Shown here in pieces: positions 34,789 to 42,933 of a stretch of 64,000 nt of DNA. Position 1 is the first letter of the stretch; the number at the start of each line of letters is the position of its first letter. The notes below the pieces were generated by a model, which searched no databases, was not told where the DNA came from, and saw nothing but the letters and a program-made list of their open reading frames with translations. Source of the DNA: Streptomyces sp. ITFR-16 (GTDB lineage Bacteria; Actinomycetota; Actinomycetes; Streptomycetales; Streptomycetaceae); the NCBI RefSeq assembly GCF_031844705.1, contig NZ_CP134609.1:4030001-4094000 (forward strand). The letters run 5' to 3'. The position numbers were made by a program, and so were the translations under genes.

Positions 34789-36483
34789 GTGGCGGAACGT
34801 AGCACGGCTGCCGTCGACGTGGCCGACAACAGCGGGGACGAACCGCTGGCCGCCAAGGCGGACGAGGCCACGACCGACGGTACGGCAGAAGCCCAGGACT
34901 CAACGGGCGAAGGCCCTCAGGAAGCGGACAACGAGCCGGACGGCTCGGAACCCACCGTGTCGCCCCCCGATCTGCACAGCGGCCACAAACTGGCCGGCCG
35001 CTACCGGCTCGAGGAGTGCGTCACCCGGCTGGACGGATTCAGCAGCTGGCGTGCCGTCGACGAGAAACTGCGTCGCGCCGTGGGGGTCCATCTCCTTCCC
35101 GCCGACCACCCCCGGGCGCGCTCCGTGCTGGCCGCCGCCCGTTCCTCCGCGCTGCTCGGCGACCCCCGCTTCGTGCAGGTCCTCGACGCCGTGGAGGAGA
35201 ACGACCTCGTCTACGTCGTCCACGAATGGCTCCCGGACGCCACGGAGCTCACGGCGCTGCTCGGCGCCGGGCCCATGGACGCGCACGACGCCTACCAGCT
35301 CGTCAGTCAGATCTCCCAGGCCATGGCGGCCGCACACCGCGAGGGCCTGGCTCATCTGAGGCTCACGCCCGGAGCGGTGCTGCGCAGCTCGTCCGGCCAA
35401 TACCGGATCCGCGGCCTCGCGGTGAACGCCGCGCTGCGGGGCATCACCTCCGACGGGCCGCAGCGCGCCGACACCGAGGCGATCGGCGCCCTGCTGTACG
35501 CCGCGCTGACCCAGCGCTGGCCGTACGAGAGCGACGCGTACGGCCTGGCCGGGCTGCCCAAGGGCGTGGGATTGATCGCGCCCGATCAGGTGCGGGCCGG
35601 CGTCCACCGCGGCCTCTCCGAAATCGCCATGCGGGCCCTCGCCAACGACGGAGCCACGGCCTCCCGCCAGGAGCAGCCGTGCACCACCCCTGACGAGCTC
35701 GCCAAGGCCGTCCTGGCCATGCCGCGCATCCGTCCGCCCGAGCCCACGTTCACCGCACCGCCTGAGTACCAGCGCACCACGTACCAGCAGGGCACTTACG
35801 GGCGGCCGGGCGGCCCCGGCGCCGGTGTCACCCAGCCCGTCATCCCCGCGCCTCCCGCCCCGCTCCAGAGCCGCACCGGCAAGGCCCTCAAATGGGCCGT
35901 CTCCGCGCTGCTCATCGCGGCCCTGGGCCTCGGCAGCTGGCAGCTCGCCGAGACGCTCCTCGACCGCGACAACAAGTCGAACGACCCCGGCACCACCCAG
36001 ACCAACCCGGAGAACGGCGACAAGCCCCCGGTCGAGAAGACCGAGCCCGTCCCGATCGTGAGTGCCAGGGACTACGACCCGCTCGGCGACGGGTCCGAGA
36101 AGCCCCAGGACATAGACCATGTCTACGACGGGGACCCGAACACGTACTGGCACACGGACGGCTACTACAGCGCCGACTTCGGCAAGCTGAAGGAAGGCGT
36201 CGGTGTCGTGCTCGACCTCGGCAAAACGCAGCGGGTCGGCGCGGTCGATGTGACCTTCCTGGGCGGCACCACCTCGGTCGAACTGCGGACCAGCGACGGC
36301 TCCGAAGTTCCGAAGAGGCCCGAGGGCTTCACCAAGGTCGCCGAAGGTTCCGGAACAAAGGTGTCCCTCAAGCCTGGCGAGACCGTCCGGGCGCGGTACC
36401 TTCTGGTCTGGCTCACCGAACTGCCACCCAGCAGCGAGGGGAACTTCCGGGGCAAGATCTCGGACATCAAGGTCACCAGCTGA
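34789..36483 (+). CDS. membrane pseudokinase with extracytoplasmic F5/8-type domain
   Basis: From the GTG at 34789, a 564-residue protein: an acidic disordered N-terminus, a protein-kinase-like domain (about 70-320, starting LAGRYRLEECVTRLDGFSSWRAVDEKL), a membrane helix (about 367-388) and a C-terminal discoidin-like domain (about 423-564, with DPNTYWHTDGYYSADFG). Kinase residues are missing: HLRLTPGAV replaces the HRD loop, no DFG follows, and the beta-3 lysine is absent. It is therefore a pseudokinase. Mycobacterial MviN carries the same kinase, helix and outer domain fused to MurJ, where the phosphorylated pseudokinase recruits FhaA. GGGAGG...AGGA precedes the start. Confidence 0.85.
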   Translation: MAERSTAAVDVADNSGDEPLAAKADEATTDGTAEAQDSTGEGPQEADNEPDGSEPTVSPPDLHSGHKLAGRYRLEECVTRLDGFSSWRAVDEKLRRAVGVHLLPADHPRARSVLAAARSSALLGDPRFVQVLDAVEENDLVYVVHEWLPDATELTALLGAGPMDAHDAYQLVSQISQAMAAAHREGLAHLRLTPGAVLRSSSGQYRIRGLAVNAALRGITSDGPQRADTEAIGALLYAALTQRWPYESDAYGLAGLPKGVGLIAPDQVRAGVHRGLSEIAMRALANDGATASRQEQPCTTPDELAKAVLAMPRIRPPEPTFTAPPEYQRTTYQQGTYGRPGGPGAGVTQPVIPAPPAPLQSRTGKALKWAVSALLIAALGLGSWQLAETLLDRDNKSNDPGTTQTNPENGDKPPVEKTEPVPIVSARDYDPLGDGSEKPQDIDHVYDGDPNTYWHTDGYYSADFGKLKEGVGVVLDLGKTQRVGAVDVTFLGGTTSVELRTSDGSEVPKRPEGFTKVAEGSGTKVSLKPGETVRARYLLVWLTELPPSSEGNFRGKISDIKVTS

Positions 36484-36508
36484 CGGCATCAGGGGAGGGG
36501 GCTCACTG

Positions 36509-37222
36509 TTGGACGACACCAGATTCGCCGGCACCACGGACCAGGATCTTCTGGCCGGCCATGTAGCCGGTGAACCGGACGCCTTCGGTGAGCTCGTACG
36601 ACGTCATCGTGACCGGCTGTGGGCCGTGGCGCTGCGGACCCTGGGCGACCGTGAGGAAGCGGCCGACGCCGTGCAGGACGCCCTGGTCTCCGCATTCCGC
36701 GCCGCGCACACCTTCCGCGGTCAGTCCGCCGTCACCACCTGGCTGCACCGCATCACGGTCAACGCCTGCCTGGACCGGGTCCGGAAGGCCGCCTCGCGCA
36801 AGACCTCGCCCGTCGACGACCCGGAGCGGCTCGACCAGCTCCTGGAACCGCACGAGTCCGCGGAGGCCCCGGCCGAGCGTCAGGATCTCCACCGCGAGCT
36901 GTTCGCGGCGCTCGGCACCCTCCCCGCCGAGCAGCGCGCGGCACTCGTCCTCGTCGATATGCAGGGGTACCCGGTGGCTGAAGCGGCCGACATGCTCGAC
37001 GTACCCGTTGGCACGGTGAAGAGCCGCTGCGCGCGAGGCCGCGCCCGGCTGGCCCCGCTCCTCACCCATCTCCGTACTGAACGCCGCGGACACGGTGACC
37101 ATGAGGAGGCCGACGCGGAAGGGAACCGGACGCCGAGAGCATCCGTCCCACCGGCAGCGGGGCCAAGAGATGTGGAAACGAGCGATCCAGCTGCGGTGAA
37201 GGGTGGAGGTGGGCACACATGA
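36509..37222 (+). CDS. sigM: ECF RNA polymerase sigma factor SigM
   Basis: A 237-residue ECF sigma factor. Region 2: QDLLAGHVAGEPDAFGELVRRH, RLWAVALRTLGDREEAADAVQDALVSAF. Region 4: LGTLPAEQRAALVLVDMQGYPVAEAADMLDVPVGTVKSRCARGR. Its place between murJ/pseudokinase and trxB-trxA matches mycobacterial and Streptomyces sigM. TTG at 36509 is preceded by AGGGGAGGGG. Its stop overlaps the start of the anti-sigma gene by 4 bp, implying translational coupling. It has a disordered C-terminal tail. Confidence 0.92.
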   Translation: MDDTRFAGTTDQDLLAGHVAGEPDAFGELVRRHRDRLWAVALRTLGDREEAADAVQDALVSAFRAAHTFRGQSAVTTWLHRITVNACLDRVRKAASRKTSPVDDPERLDQLLEPHESAEAPAERQDLHRELFAALGTLPAEQRAALVLVDMQGYPVAEAADMLDVPVGTVKSRCARGRARLAPLLTHLRTERRGHGDHEEADAEGNRTPRASVPPAAGPRDVETSDPAAVKGGGGHT

Positions 37223-38142
37223 CATCGGCAACCGACGCGACCCGGCACCCGGACATCGCGGAGATCTCCGATCTGACCGAGGGCCTGCTGTCGTCCTCCC
37301 GTGCCGCCGACGTCCGCAGCCATCTGGACGGCTGCGAGCCCTGCGCCGATGTCCACGCCTCGTTGGAAGAGATTCGCGAACTGCTCGGCACCCTGCCCGC
37401 GCCGGAGCCGATGCCCACCGATATCGCGGACCGCATCGACGCCGCACTGGCAGACGAAGCCCTCTCCCGGCGCACGGAAGCCGGTCCTGCTCCCGATGTT
37501 TCACGTGAAACAGGCTCCGCCGTCATAGCCCCGGACGTCGCGGACCGTCCTACCGGCCATGCGCGCGCCGCTATGGGCCCCGGCCGTCGCCCCGTACGCC
37601 GCCGTCGCCGCACCAAGGCGCTTGCCGCCATCGGCGCCGCTGCCGTAGTCGGTGTGAGCGTCCTCCTGATGCAGAACGTCCAGCTGCCCGGCAGCCATGA
37701 CGACGCCACCTCCGCCGCAGACACGGGCGCCAGCGCCTCGCGTGTCTTTACGCAGTCCACGCTCGAGGACCGGGTCTACGGTCTGCTGGGCTCATCCGAG
37801 GACTCCGCGAGCCCGCAGTACTCCAACGGAGAGAGCTCTGGCGCCAAGGAACAGGCTCCGTCCGCCGACACCAAGTCCTCGCCGAACGCGCAGTCGGAGA
37901 ACCCGCTCCGCGCTCCCGCCGTGAGTGTCCCCTCCTGTGTGGCGCAGGGCATAGGGCGGAACACCGCCGCCCTCGCCATCGACAAGGGCACCTACGAAGG
38001 CACCGCCGCCTTCCTCGTCGTACTGCCGCACCCCACCGACGCGAGCCGCGTCCAGGCCTATGTCGTCGACGCGACCTGCGTCGACGCCGAGCCTCCCGCC
38101 AAGGGGAAGCTCCTGCTGACGCACGCCTACGCCCGCCCCTGA
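37219..38142 (+). CDS. zinc-finger anti-sigma factor, membrane anchored
   Basis: A 307-residue protein that should hold SigM inactive. An N-terminal ZAS-type zinc-binding helix (H35, C39, C42 in HLDGCEPC) is followed by a linker and one membrane helix (about 133-153), then a Ser/Ala-rich outer segment and a C-terminal domain with two cysteines (PSCVAQG, DATCVDA). Overlap with sigM (ATGA) couples their translation. A perfect parS site lies in the coding sequence at 37498-37511, read as Val-Ser-Arg-Glu-Thr. Confidence 0.85.
   Translation: MTSATDATRHPDIAEISDLTEGLLSSSRAADVRSHLDGCEPCADVHASLEEIRELLGTLPAPEPMPTDIADRIDAALADEALSRRTEAGPAPDVSRETGSAVIAPDVADRPTGHARAAMGPGRRPVRRRRRTKALAAIGAAAVVGVSVLLMQNVQLPGSHDDATSAADTGASASRVFTQSTLEDRVYGLLGSSEDSASPQYSNGESSGAKEQAPSADTKSSPNAQSENPLRAPAVSVPSCVAQGIGRNTAALAIDKGTYEGTAAFLVVLPHPTDASRVQAYVVDATCVDAEPPAKGKLLLTHAYARP
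37498..37511. other. parS: parS site 5, within a coding sequence
   Basis: GTTTCACGTGAAAC inside the SigM anti-sigma gene, read as VSRET with no frame disturbance. Unlike most other copies it is not extended into a longer palindrome. Confidence 0.9.
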
Positions 38143-38172
38143 AAATCGCGGCGGATGCCGCTCCGGCACGTC

Positions 38173-38199
38173 GGGAATGCATCCCCCGTAGGATCCGTT
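38173..38199 (+). promoter_or_regulatory. SigR-type promoter of trxBA
   Basis: GGGAAT (38173-38178) and GTT (38197-38199) are separated by 18 bp, the consensus of SigR (oxidative/thiol stress) promoters in Streptomyces. It lies about 75 bp upstream of the trxB start. Confidence 0.8.
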
Positions 38200-38275
38200 G
38201 GGTGGGGTGAGAGTCGTTGAACCGGCCCCAGTAGGCGTGGACAGTAGGCAGTCTGCAGAGACGAGGAAGAAACCC

Positions 38276-39238
38276 GTGAGCGACGTGCGTAATGTGATCA
38301 TCATCGGCTCCGGCCCGGCCGGCTACACAGCCGCCCTTTACACCGCGCGCGCCTCGCTGAAGCCGCTGGTCTTCGAAGGGGCCGTCACCGCTGGTGGCGC
38401 ACTGATGAACACCACCGACGTGGAGAACTTCCCCGGTTTCCAGGACGGCATCATGGGCCCGGAGCTCATGGACAACATGCGCGCTCAGGCCGAGCGTTTC
38501 GGTGCCGAGCTCATCCCCGACGACGTGGTCTCCGTCGACCTCACCGGTGAGATCAAGACGGTCACCGACACCGCCGGCACCGTCCACCGTGCCAAGGCGG
38601 TCATCGTGACCACCGGCTCGCAGCACCGCAAGCTCGGCCTGCCCAACGAGGACGCCCTCTCCGGACGTGGCGTCTCCTGGTGTGCAACGTGCGACGGCTT
38701 CTTCTTCAAGGACCAGGACATCGCCGTGGTCGGCGGCGGCGACACCGCGATGGAGGAGGCGACGTTCCTCTCGCGCTTCGCCAAGTCGGTCACCATCGTC
38801 CACCGCCGTGACTCGCTGCGTGCCTCCAAGGCCATGCAGGAGCGCGCGTTCGCCGACCCGAAGATCAAGTTCGCCTGGGACAGCGAGGTCGCCGGAGTCC
38901 ACGGCGAGCAGAAGCTCTCCGGTCTGACCCTGCGCAACACCAAGACCGGCGAGACGTCCGAGCTGCCCGTGACCGGCCTGTTCATCGCCGTCGGCCACGA
39001 CCCGCGCACCGAGCTCTTCAAGGGCCAGCTCGACCTCGACGACGAGGGCTACCTCAAGGTCGACGCTCCCTCGACGCGTACCAACCTGACCGGTGTCTTC
39101 GGCGCCGGCGATGTCGTCGACCACACCTACCGGCAGGCCATCACCGCTGCCGGCACCGGCTGCTCCGCCGCACTCGACGCCGAGCGCTTCCTTGCCGCGC
39201 TCGCCGACGGTGAGAAGGCCGCCGCAGCCACCGTCTGA
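38276..39238 (+). CDS. trxB: thioredoxin reductase
   Basis: NADPH-dependent flavoenzyme that reduces thioredoxin. The 320-residue protein has the FAD motif IIGSGPAGYTAALY, the redox-active pair C136-A-T-C139 and the NADPH motif GGGDTAMEEA, with the terminal GDVVDHTYRQAITAAGTGCSAALDAE. GTG at 38276 has GAGGAAG upstream; the longer frame from 38198 would start within the promoter spacer. It forms an operon with trxA, and the SigR-type promoter indicates induction by disulphide stress. Confidence 0.95.
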   Translation: MSDVRNVIIIGSGPAGYTAALYTARASLKPLVFEGAVTAGGALMNTTDVENFPGFQDGIMGPELMDNMRAQAERFGAELIPDDVVSVDLTGEIKTVTDTAGTVHRAKAVIVTTGSQHRKLGLPNEDALSGRGVSWCATCDGFFFKDQDIAVVGGGDTAMEEATFLSRFAKSVTIVHRRDSLRASKAMQERAFADPKIKFAWDSEVAGVHGEQKLSGLTLRNTKTGETSELPVTGLFIAVGHDPRTELFKGQLDLDDEGYLKVDAPSTRTNLTGVFGAGDVVDHTYRQAITAAGTGCSAALDAERFLAALADGEKAAAATV

Positions 39239-39279
39239 TCCCCGCCCCACCCACACCCCGCGAAGTTAAGGAGGCCGCC

Positions 39280-39609
39280 GTGGCCGGCGCCCTGAAGAAC
39301 GTGACCGACGACACCTTCGACGAGGTCGTCCTCAAGAGCGACAAGCCCGTGCTGGTGGACTTCTGGGCCGCCTGGTGCGGTCCGTGCCGTCAGATCGCGC
39401 CCTCCCTGGAGGCCATCGCGGCGGAGCACGGCGAGATCGAGATCGTCAAGCTCAACATCGACGAGAACCCGGCCACCGCTGCCAAGTACGGCGTCATGTC
39501 CATCCCGACGCTGAACGTCTACCAGGGCGGCGAGGTGGCCAAGACCATCGTCGGCGCCAAGCCGAAGGCCGCGATCCTCCGCGACCTCGAAGCCTTCATC
39601 TCCGAGTAA
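39280..39609 (+). CDS. trxA: thioredoxin
   Basis: A 109-residue thioredoxin with the WCGPC active site (Cys33 and Cys36), the cis-proline loop MSIPTLNVYQGG and the terminal AKPKAAILRDLEAFI. GTG at 39280 follows AAGGAGG. It lies 41 bp downstream of trxB and is reduced by it. Confidence 0.96.
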   Translation: MAGALKNVTDDTFDEVVLKSDKPVLVDFWAAWCGPCRQIAPSLEAIAAEHGEIEIVKLNIDENPATAAKYGVMSIPTLNVYQGGEVAKTIVGAKPKAAILRDLEAFISE

Positions 39610-39655
39610 GCGGTACCGGCCGAACAGGCCGGAACAGCAAAACCGCAGTTCCGTT

Positions 39656-39669
39656 GTTTCACGTGAAAC
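39656..39669. other. parS: parS site 6
   Basis: GTTTCACGTGAAAC between convergent trxA and a GNAT gene. Its right half is also the left arm of the terminator hairpin at 39661-39702. Confidence 0.9.
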
Positions 39670-39702
39670 GGGCCCGTCCTTGAGGACGGGTCCGTTTCAC
39701 GT
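39661..39702. terminator. bidirectional terminator built from a parS half-site
   Basis: ACGTGAAACGGGCCCGTCC pairs with GGACGGGTCCGTTTCACGT (one mismatch, 4-base loop). The right arm ends in a second parS-like half, CCGTTTCACGT. Confidence 0.8.
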
Positions 39703-39719
39703 TCTCCTGCCACGGCGCA

Positions 39720-40337
39720 TCACAACGGCCGCAGCGCAGGTTCCTTCTGTACGGCCCCGAGCAGTCGGTCCAGGGCCATCTCGACGTCTTCCTTCCAGGA
39801 GAGCGTCGTACGCAGCTCCAGCCTCAGCCGCGGGTGCACCGGGTGCGGTCGCACGGTCTTGAACCCCACCGAGAGCAGATGGTCCGCCGGCAGCACGCAG
39901 GCGGGCTCCTTCCAGCGCGCGTCCCCGAACGCCTCGATGGCCTTGAAGCCCCGACGGAGCAGATCCTTGGCGACGGTCTGCACCATGACCCGGCCCAGCC
40001 CCTGCCCCTGGTACCCCGGCGTGATCAACGCGGTCATCAACTGGACGGCGTCGGGGGAGACAGGGCTCGTTGGAAAGGCCGTCGCACGCGGCACATAGGC
40101 GGGCGGTGCGTACATGACGAAGCCCACCGGCACATCGTCGACGTAGACCACGCGTCCGCAGGATCCCCACTCCAGCAGAACCGCGGAGATCCAGGCTTCC
40201 TTCTCCAGCTCAGGCTTCCCGCCCTTGACCGCGGCTTCCCCACTGACCGGATCGAGCTCCCAGAAGACACAGGAGCGGCAGCGCCGGGGGAGGTCGGGAA
40301 GGTTGTCCAGCGTGAGCGGTACGAGCCGACGCCCCAT
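39720..40337 (-). CDS. GNAT N-acetyltransferase adjacent to parB
   Basis: A 205-residue protein with an N-terminal cysteine pair (RCRSCVFWELDP), a GNAT core (DDVPVGFVMYAPP, then the acetyl-CoA loop TPGYQGQGLGRVMVQ) and a C-terminal ADHLLSVGFKTVRPHP. Its neighbourhood next to parAB is kept in Streptomyces, but no function is established. The N-terminal CRSCVFWE segment is unusual for GNATs. ATG at 40337. Confidence 0.82.
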   Translation of the reverse strand: MGRRLVPLTLDNLPDLPRRCRSCVFWELDPVSGEAAVKGGKPELEKEAWISAVLLEWGSCGRVVYVDDVPVGFVMYAPPAYVPRATAFPTSPVSPDAVQLMTALITPGYQGQGLGRVMVQTVAKDLLRRGFKAIEAFGDARWKEPACVLPADHLLSVGFKTVRPHPVHPRLRLELRTTLSWKEDVEMALDRLLGAVQKEPALRPL

Positions 40338-40479
40338 GAAGGCTGTTCCTCACTTCTCTCACCCGCCGCATCAACTGCGGCGGTCCGTGCTCTCCGTTCG
40401 CGGAGGTGGATCAAGTGAAATGCCCTGCCAGAACGCATCGTATCCACCGCCGGATCAAGCCGACACCGAGAGAAAGCAA

Positions 40480-40523
40480 AGGGCGGGCCGTCTTCCGTAA
40501 CCCACCGGAAAACAGCCCGCCCT
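40480..40523 (-). terminator. parB terminator
   Basis: AGGGCGGGC (40480) pairs with GCCCGCCCT (40515), with a small inner stem (TTCCG/CGGAA). It lies 15 bp past the parB stop. Confidence 0.75.
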
Positions 40524-40537
40524 GGTTGCTCGGAGCG

Positions 40538-41635
40538 TCAGCCCTCGCCGTCCTCGTCCGTCCCCTCCGACGGGCTACGGTCCAGCACCCGGCCCTCGCC
40601 GGGGGCGAGGCTGCCCAGGATGCGGTCCAGATCCTCCATCGAGGCGAACTCGACGACGATCTTTCCCTTCTTCTGGCCCAGGTCGACCTTCACCCGGGTC
40701 TCGAACCGGTCGGAGAGCCGGGACGCCAGATCGGACAGGGCCGGCGACAGCCGGGCACCGGCCCGGGGGCCCTTGGCCTTCGAGGCGCTCGTGGGCCGCG
40801 AACCCATGAGGGTCACGATCTCCTCGACCGCACGCACCGAGAGCCCCTCGGCCACGATGCGATGGGCCAGGCGGTCCTGCTCCTCGGAATCGTCCACCGA
40901 CAGCAGGGCCCGCGCATGTCCCGCCGACAGCACTCCGGCCGCGACCCTGCGCTGCACGGGCGGCGACAGCCGCAGCAGACGCAGCGTGTTGGACACCTGC
41001 GGACGGGAACGACCGATCCGGTCGGCCAGCTGGTCATGCGTGCACTTGAAGTCCTTGAGCAGCTGGTCGTAAGCAGCCGCCTCCTCCAGTGGGTTCAGCT
41101 GAGCCCGGTGGAGGTTCTCCAGGAGCGCGTCCAGGAGCAGCTTCTCGTCATCCGTGTCCCGGACGATCGCCGGAATCCGCTCCAGACCCGCCTCACGGCA
41201 GGCCCTCCAGCGCCGCTCACCCATGATGAGCTCAAAGCGCTCGTTCCCCGTCTTCCGTACGACGACGGGCTGGAGAAGACCGACCTCCTTGATGGAGGTG
41301 ACCAGCTCGGCCAGCGCGTCCTCGTCGAACACTTCACGGGGCTGACGGGGGTTCGGCGTGATGGAGTCGAGCGGGACCTCGGCGAAGTACGCACCGGCCA
41401 CGTCCCCCGGCCCGGCCAGGTCGGCTCCCGACACGGGCGAGCTCGGCTCGGGCACCACCGGAGCAGCCCCCAGCGTGGTCACCTTCGCGGCCGCCACCCC
41501 GCGCTCCGAGGTCAGGACCGAAGCGCTCCCGGACGAGGAGGACCCGATCCCGGAGGACGGCACCTGCTTCTCCTGCGGAGCGGCTGGGATCAGGGCTCCG
41601 AGCCCACGCCCCAACCCTCTACGACGCTCACTCAC
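40538..41635 (-). CDS. parB: chromosome-partitioning protein ParB
   Basis: The CTP-switch clamp that loads on parS and condenses origins. The 365-residue protein starts MSERRRGLGRGLGALIPAAP, carries the GERRWRACREAGLERIPAI motif (ParB/Srx, CTP-binding GERRxRA), the HTH (RIGRSRPQVSNTLRLL) and the C-terminal dimerisation domain. GTG at 41635 overlaps the parA stop by 4 bp, so the two genes are coupled. The parS sites in this window are its targets. Confidence 0.96.
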   Translation of the reverse strand: MSERRRGLGRGLGALIPAAPQEKQVPSSGIGSSSSGSASVLTSERGVAAAKVTTLGAAPVVPEPSSPVSGADLAGPGDVAGAYFAEVPLDSITPNPRQPREVFDEDALAELVTSIKEVGLLQPVVVRKTGNERFELIMGERRWRACREAGLERIPAIVRDTDDEKLLLDALLENLHRAQLNPLEEAAAYDQLLKDFKCTHDQLADRIGRSRPQVSNTLRLLRLSPPVQRRVAAGVLSAGHARALLSVDDSEEQDRLAHRIVAEGLSVRAVEEIVTLMGSRPTSASKAKGPRAGARLSPALSDLASRLSDRFETRVKVDLGQKKGKIVVEFASMEDLDRILGSLAPGEGRVLDRSPSEGTDEDGEG

Positions 41636-42708
41636 TGGATCCCCTCCGAAGTATTCTGCTGGCTGTTCCGACTGCCCGGGTGGGCATGCTGGGCCTCGTA
41701 CTGCACCCCGACCCCCCGCAGCGCGATCTCACGGGCGGCTTCGAGGTACGACAGCGACCCGCTCGAACCGGGGTCATAGGTCAGTACGGTCTGCCCATAA
41801 CTCGGCGCCTCGGAGATCCGTACCGACCGGGGAATGCTGGTGCGCAGGACCTCCTTGCCGAAGTGGCTGCGCACCTCCTCGGCGACCTGCGACGCAAGCC
41901 TGGTCCGGCCGTCGTACATGGTGAGCAGGATCGTCGACACATGGAGGTCCGGGTTGAGGTGGCCCCGTACCAGGTCGACGTTGCGCAGCAGCTGGCCCAG
42001 CCCCTCCAGTGCGTAGTACTCGCACTGAATGGGGATGAGCACCTCCGCACCGGCCACCAGAGCGTTGACCGTCAGCAGACCCAGCGAGGGCGGGCAGTCG
42101 ATCAGGATGTAGTCCAGCGGCTGCTCATAGGCCTGGATCGCCCGCTGCAGTCGACTCTCCCGCGCCACCAGCGACACCAGCTCGATCTCCGCACCGGCGA
42201 GATCGATGGTGGCCGGGGCGCAGAAGAGACCTTCGACGTCCGGGACGGGCTGCACCACGTCGGAGAGCGGCTTGCTCTCCACCAGGACGTCATAGATCGA
42301 GGGAACTTCGGCATGGTGATCGATGCCCAGAGCCGTAGAGGCGTTGCCCTGTGGATCGAGGTCGACCACGAGAACGCGTGCACCGTGAAGTGCAAGCGAC
42401 GCGGCAAGGTTGACCGTCGAGGTGGTCTTTCCCACCCCACCCTTCTGGTTGGCCACCACCATGACGCGTGTCTGGTCAGGTCGCGGCAGCCCCTCGCCGG
42501 CTCGGCCGAGGGCCTCCACCGCCAGCTGGGCCGCACGACCGATAGGTGTGTCATCCATCGGCGGCGGTGTTTCACGTGAAACACCGTCTCCCACCGATTC
42601 GGTTCGGGGACCGGGGACCGGGTCGGTCATCGGTCCCGCGATGTTGGCGTCGGACCGCAAGGATTCACTCTCCTCGGCTTCAGGCTCGCAATGAGCAGAG
42701 CCTGCCAT
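41632..42708 (-). CDS. parA: chromosome-partitioning ATPase ParA
   Basis: A Walker-type ATPase that positions ParB-parS complexes in sporulating hyphae. From the ATG at 42708 it is 358 residues with deviant Walker A KGGVGKT (89-95), LVVDLDPQGNAST, and DCPPSLGLLTVNAL. The N-terminal 80 residues are Streptomyces-specific and acidic. An in-frame GTG at 42870, inside a parS site, would add 54 residues (starting MFHVKRR); I prefer 42708 from the known length of Streptomyces ParA. A parS copy lies in the early coding sequence. Confidence 0.93.
   Translation of the reverse strand: MAGSAHCEPEAEESESLRSDANIAGPMTDPVPGPRTESVGDGVSRETPPPMDDTPIGRAAQLAVEALGRAGEGLPRPDQTRVMVVANQKGGVGKTTSTVNLAASLALHGARVLVVDLDPQGNASTALGIDHHAEVPSIYDVLVESKPLSDVVQPVPDVEGLFCAPATIDLAGAEIELVSLVARESRLQRAIQAYEQPLDYILIDCPPSLGLLTVNALVAGAEVLIPIQCEYYALEGLGQLLRNVDLVRGHLNPDLHVSTILLTMYDGRTRLASQVAEEVRSHFGKEVLRTSIPRSVRISEAPSYGQTVLTYDPGSSGSLSYLEAAREIALRGVGVQYEAQHAHPGSRNSQQNTSEGIQ
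42566..42585. other. parS: parS site 7, in the parA coding sequence
   Basis: GTTTCACGTGAAAC at 42569-42582, in an 18-20 bp palindrome, read in parA as Val-Ser-Arg-Glu-Thr. ParB bound here could feed back on parA transcription. Confidence 0.9.
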
Positions 42709-42854
42709 GGTTTCGGGGTCGTGAACCAGCGAGGCCCGCTCTTCTGTGGATGAATCCACCTCTGTGGACAACTCCGTAGCCCTAACGGGCCTGCGATGGC
42801 GAGGGGTGGCAGCCGCACGACCACGGCCGATGATTCCATGCAGCAGAGAACGAC

Positions 42855-42868
42855 GTTTCACGTGAAAC
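42855..42868. other. parS: parS site 8, upstream of parA
   Basis: GTTTCACGTGAAAC 147 bp upstream of the chosen parA start, in the parAB promoter region, next to the rsmG terminator. Confidence 0.92.
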
Positions 42869-42872
42869 ACGA

Positions 42873-42899
42873 TGCCCCTGCAGCGTAGCTACAGGGGCA
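42873..42899 (-). terminator. rsmG terminator hairpin
   Basis: TGCCCCTG pairs with CAGGGGCA around an 11-base loop, 35 bp past the rsmG stop on the minus strand. Confidence 0.65.
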
Positions 42900-42933
42900 C
42901 GACACTCCGCGCGCGCATGGCGTGATCGTGAGC

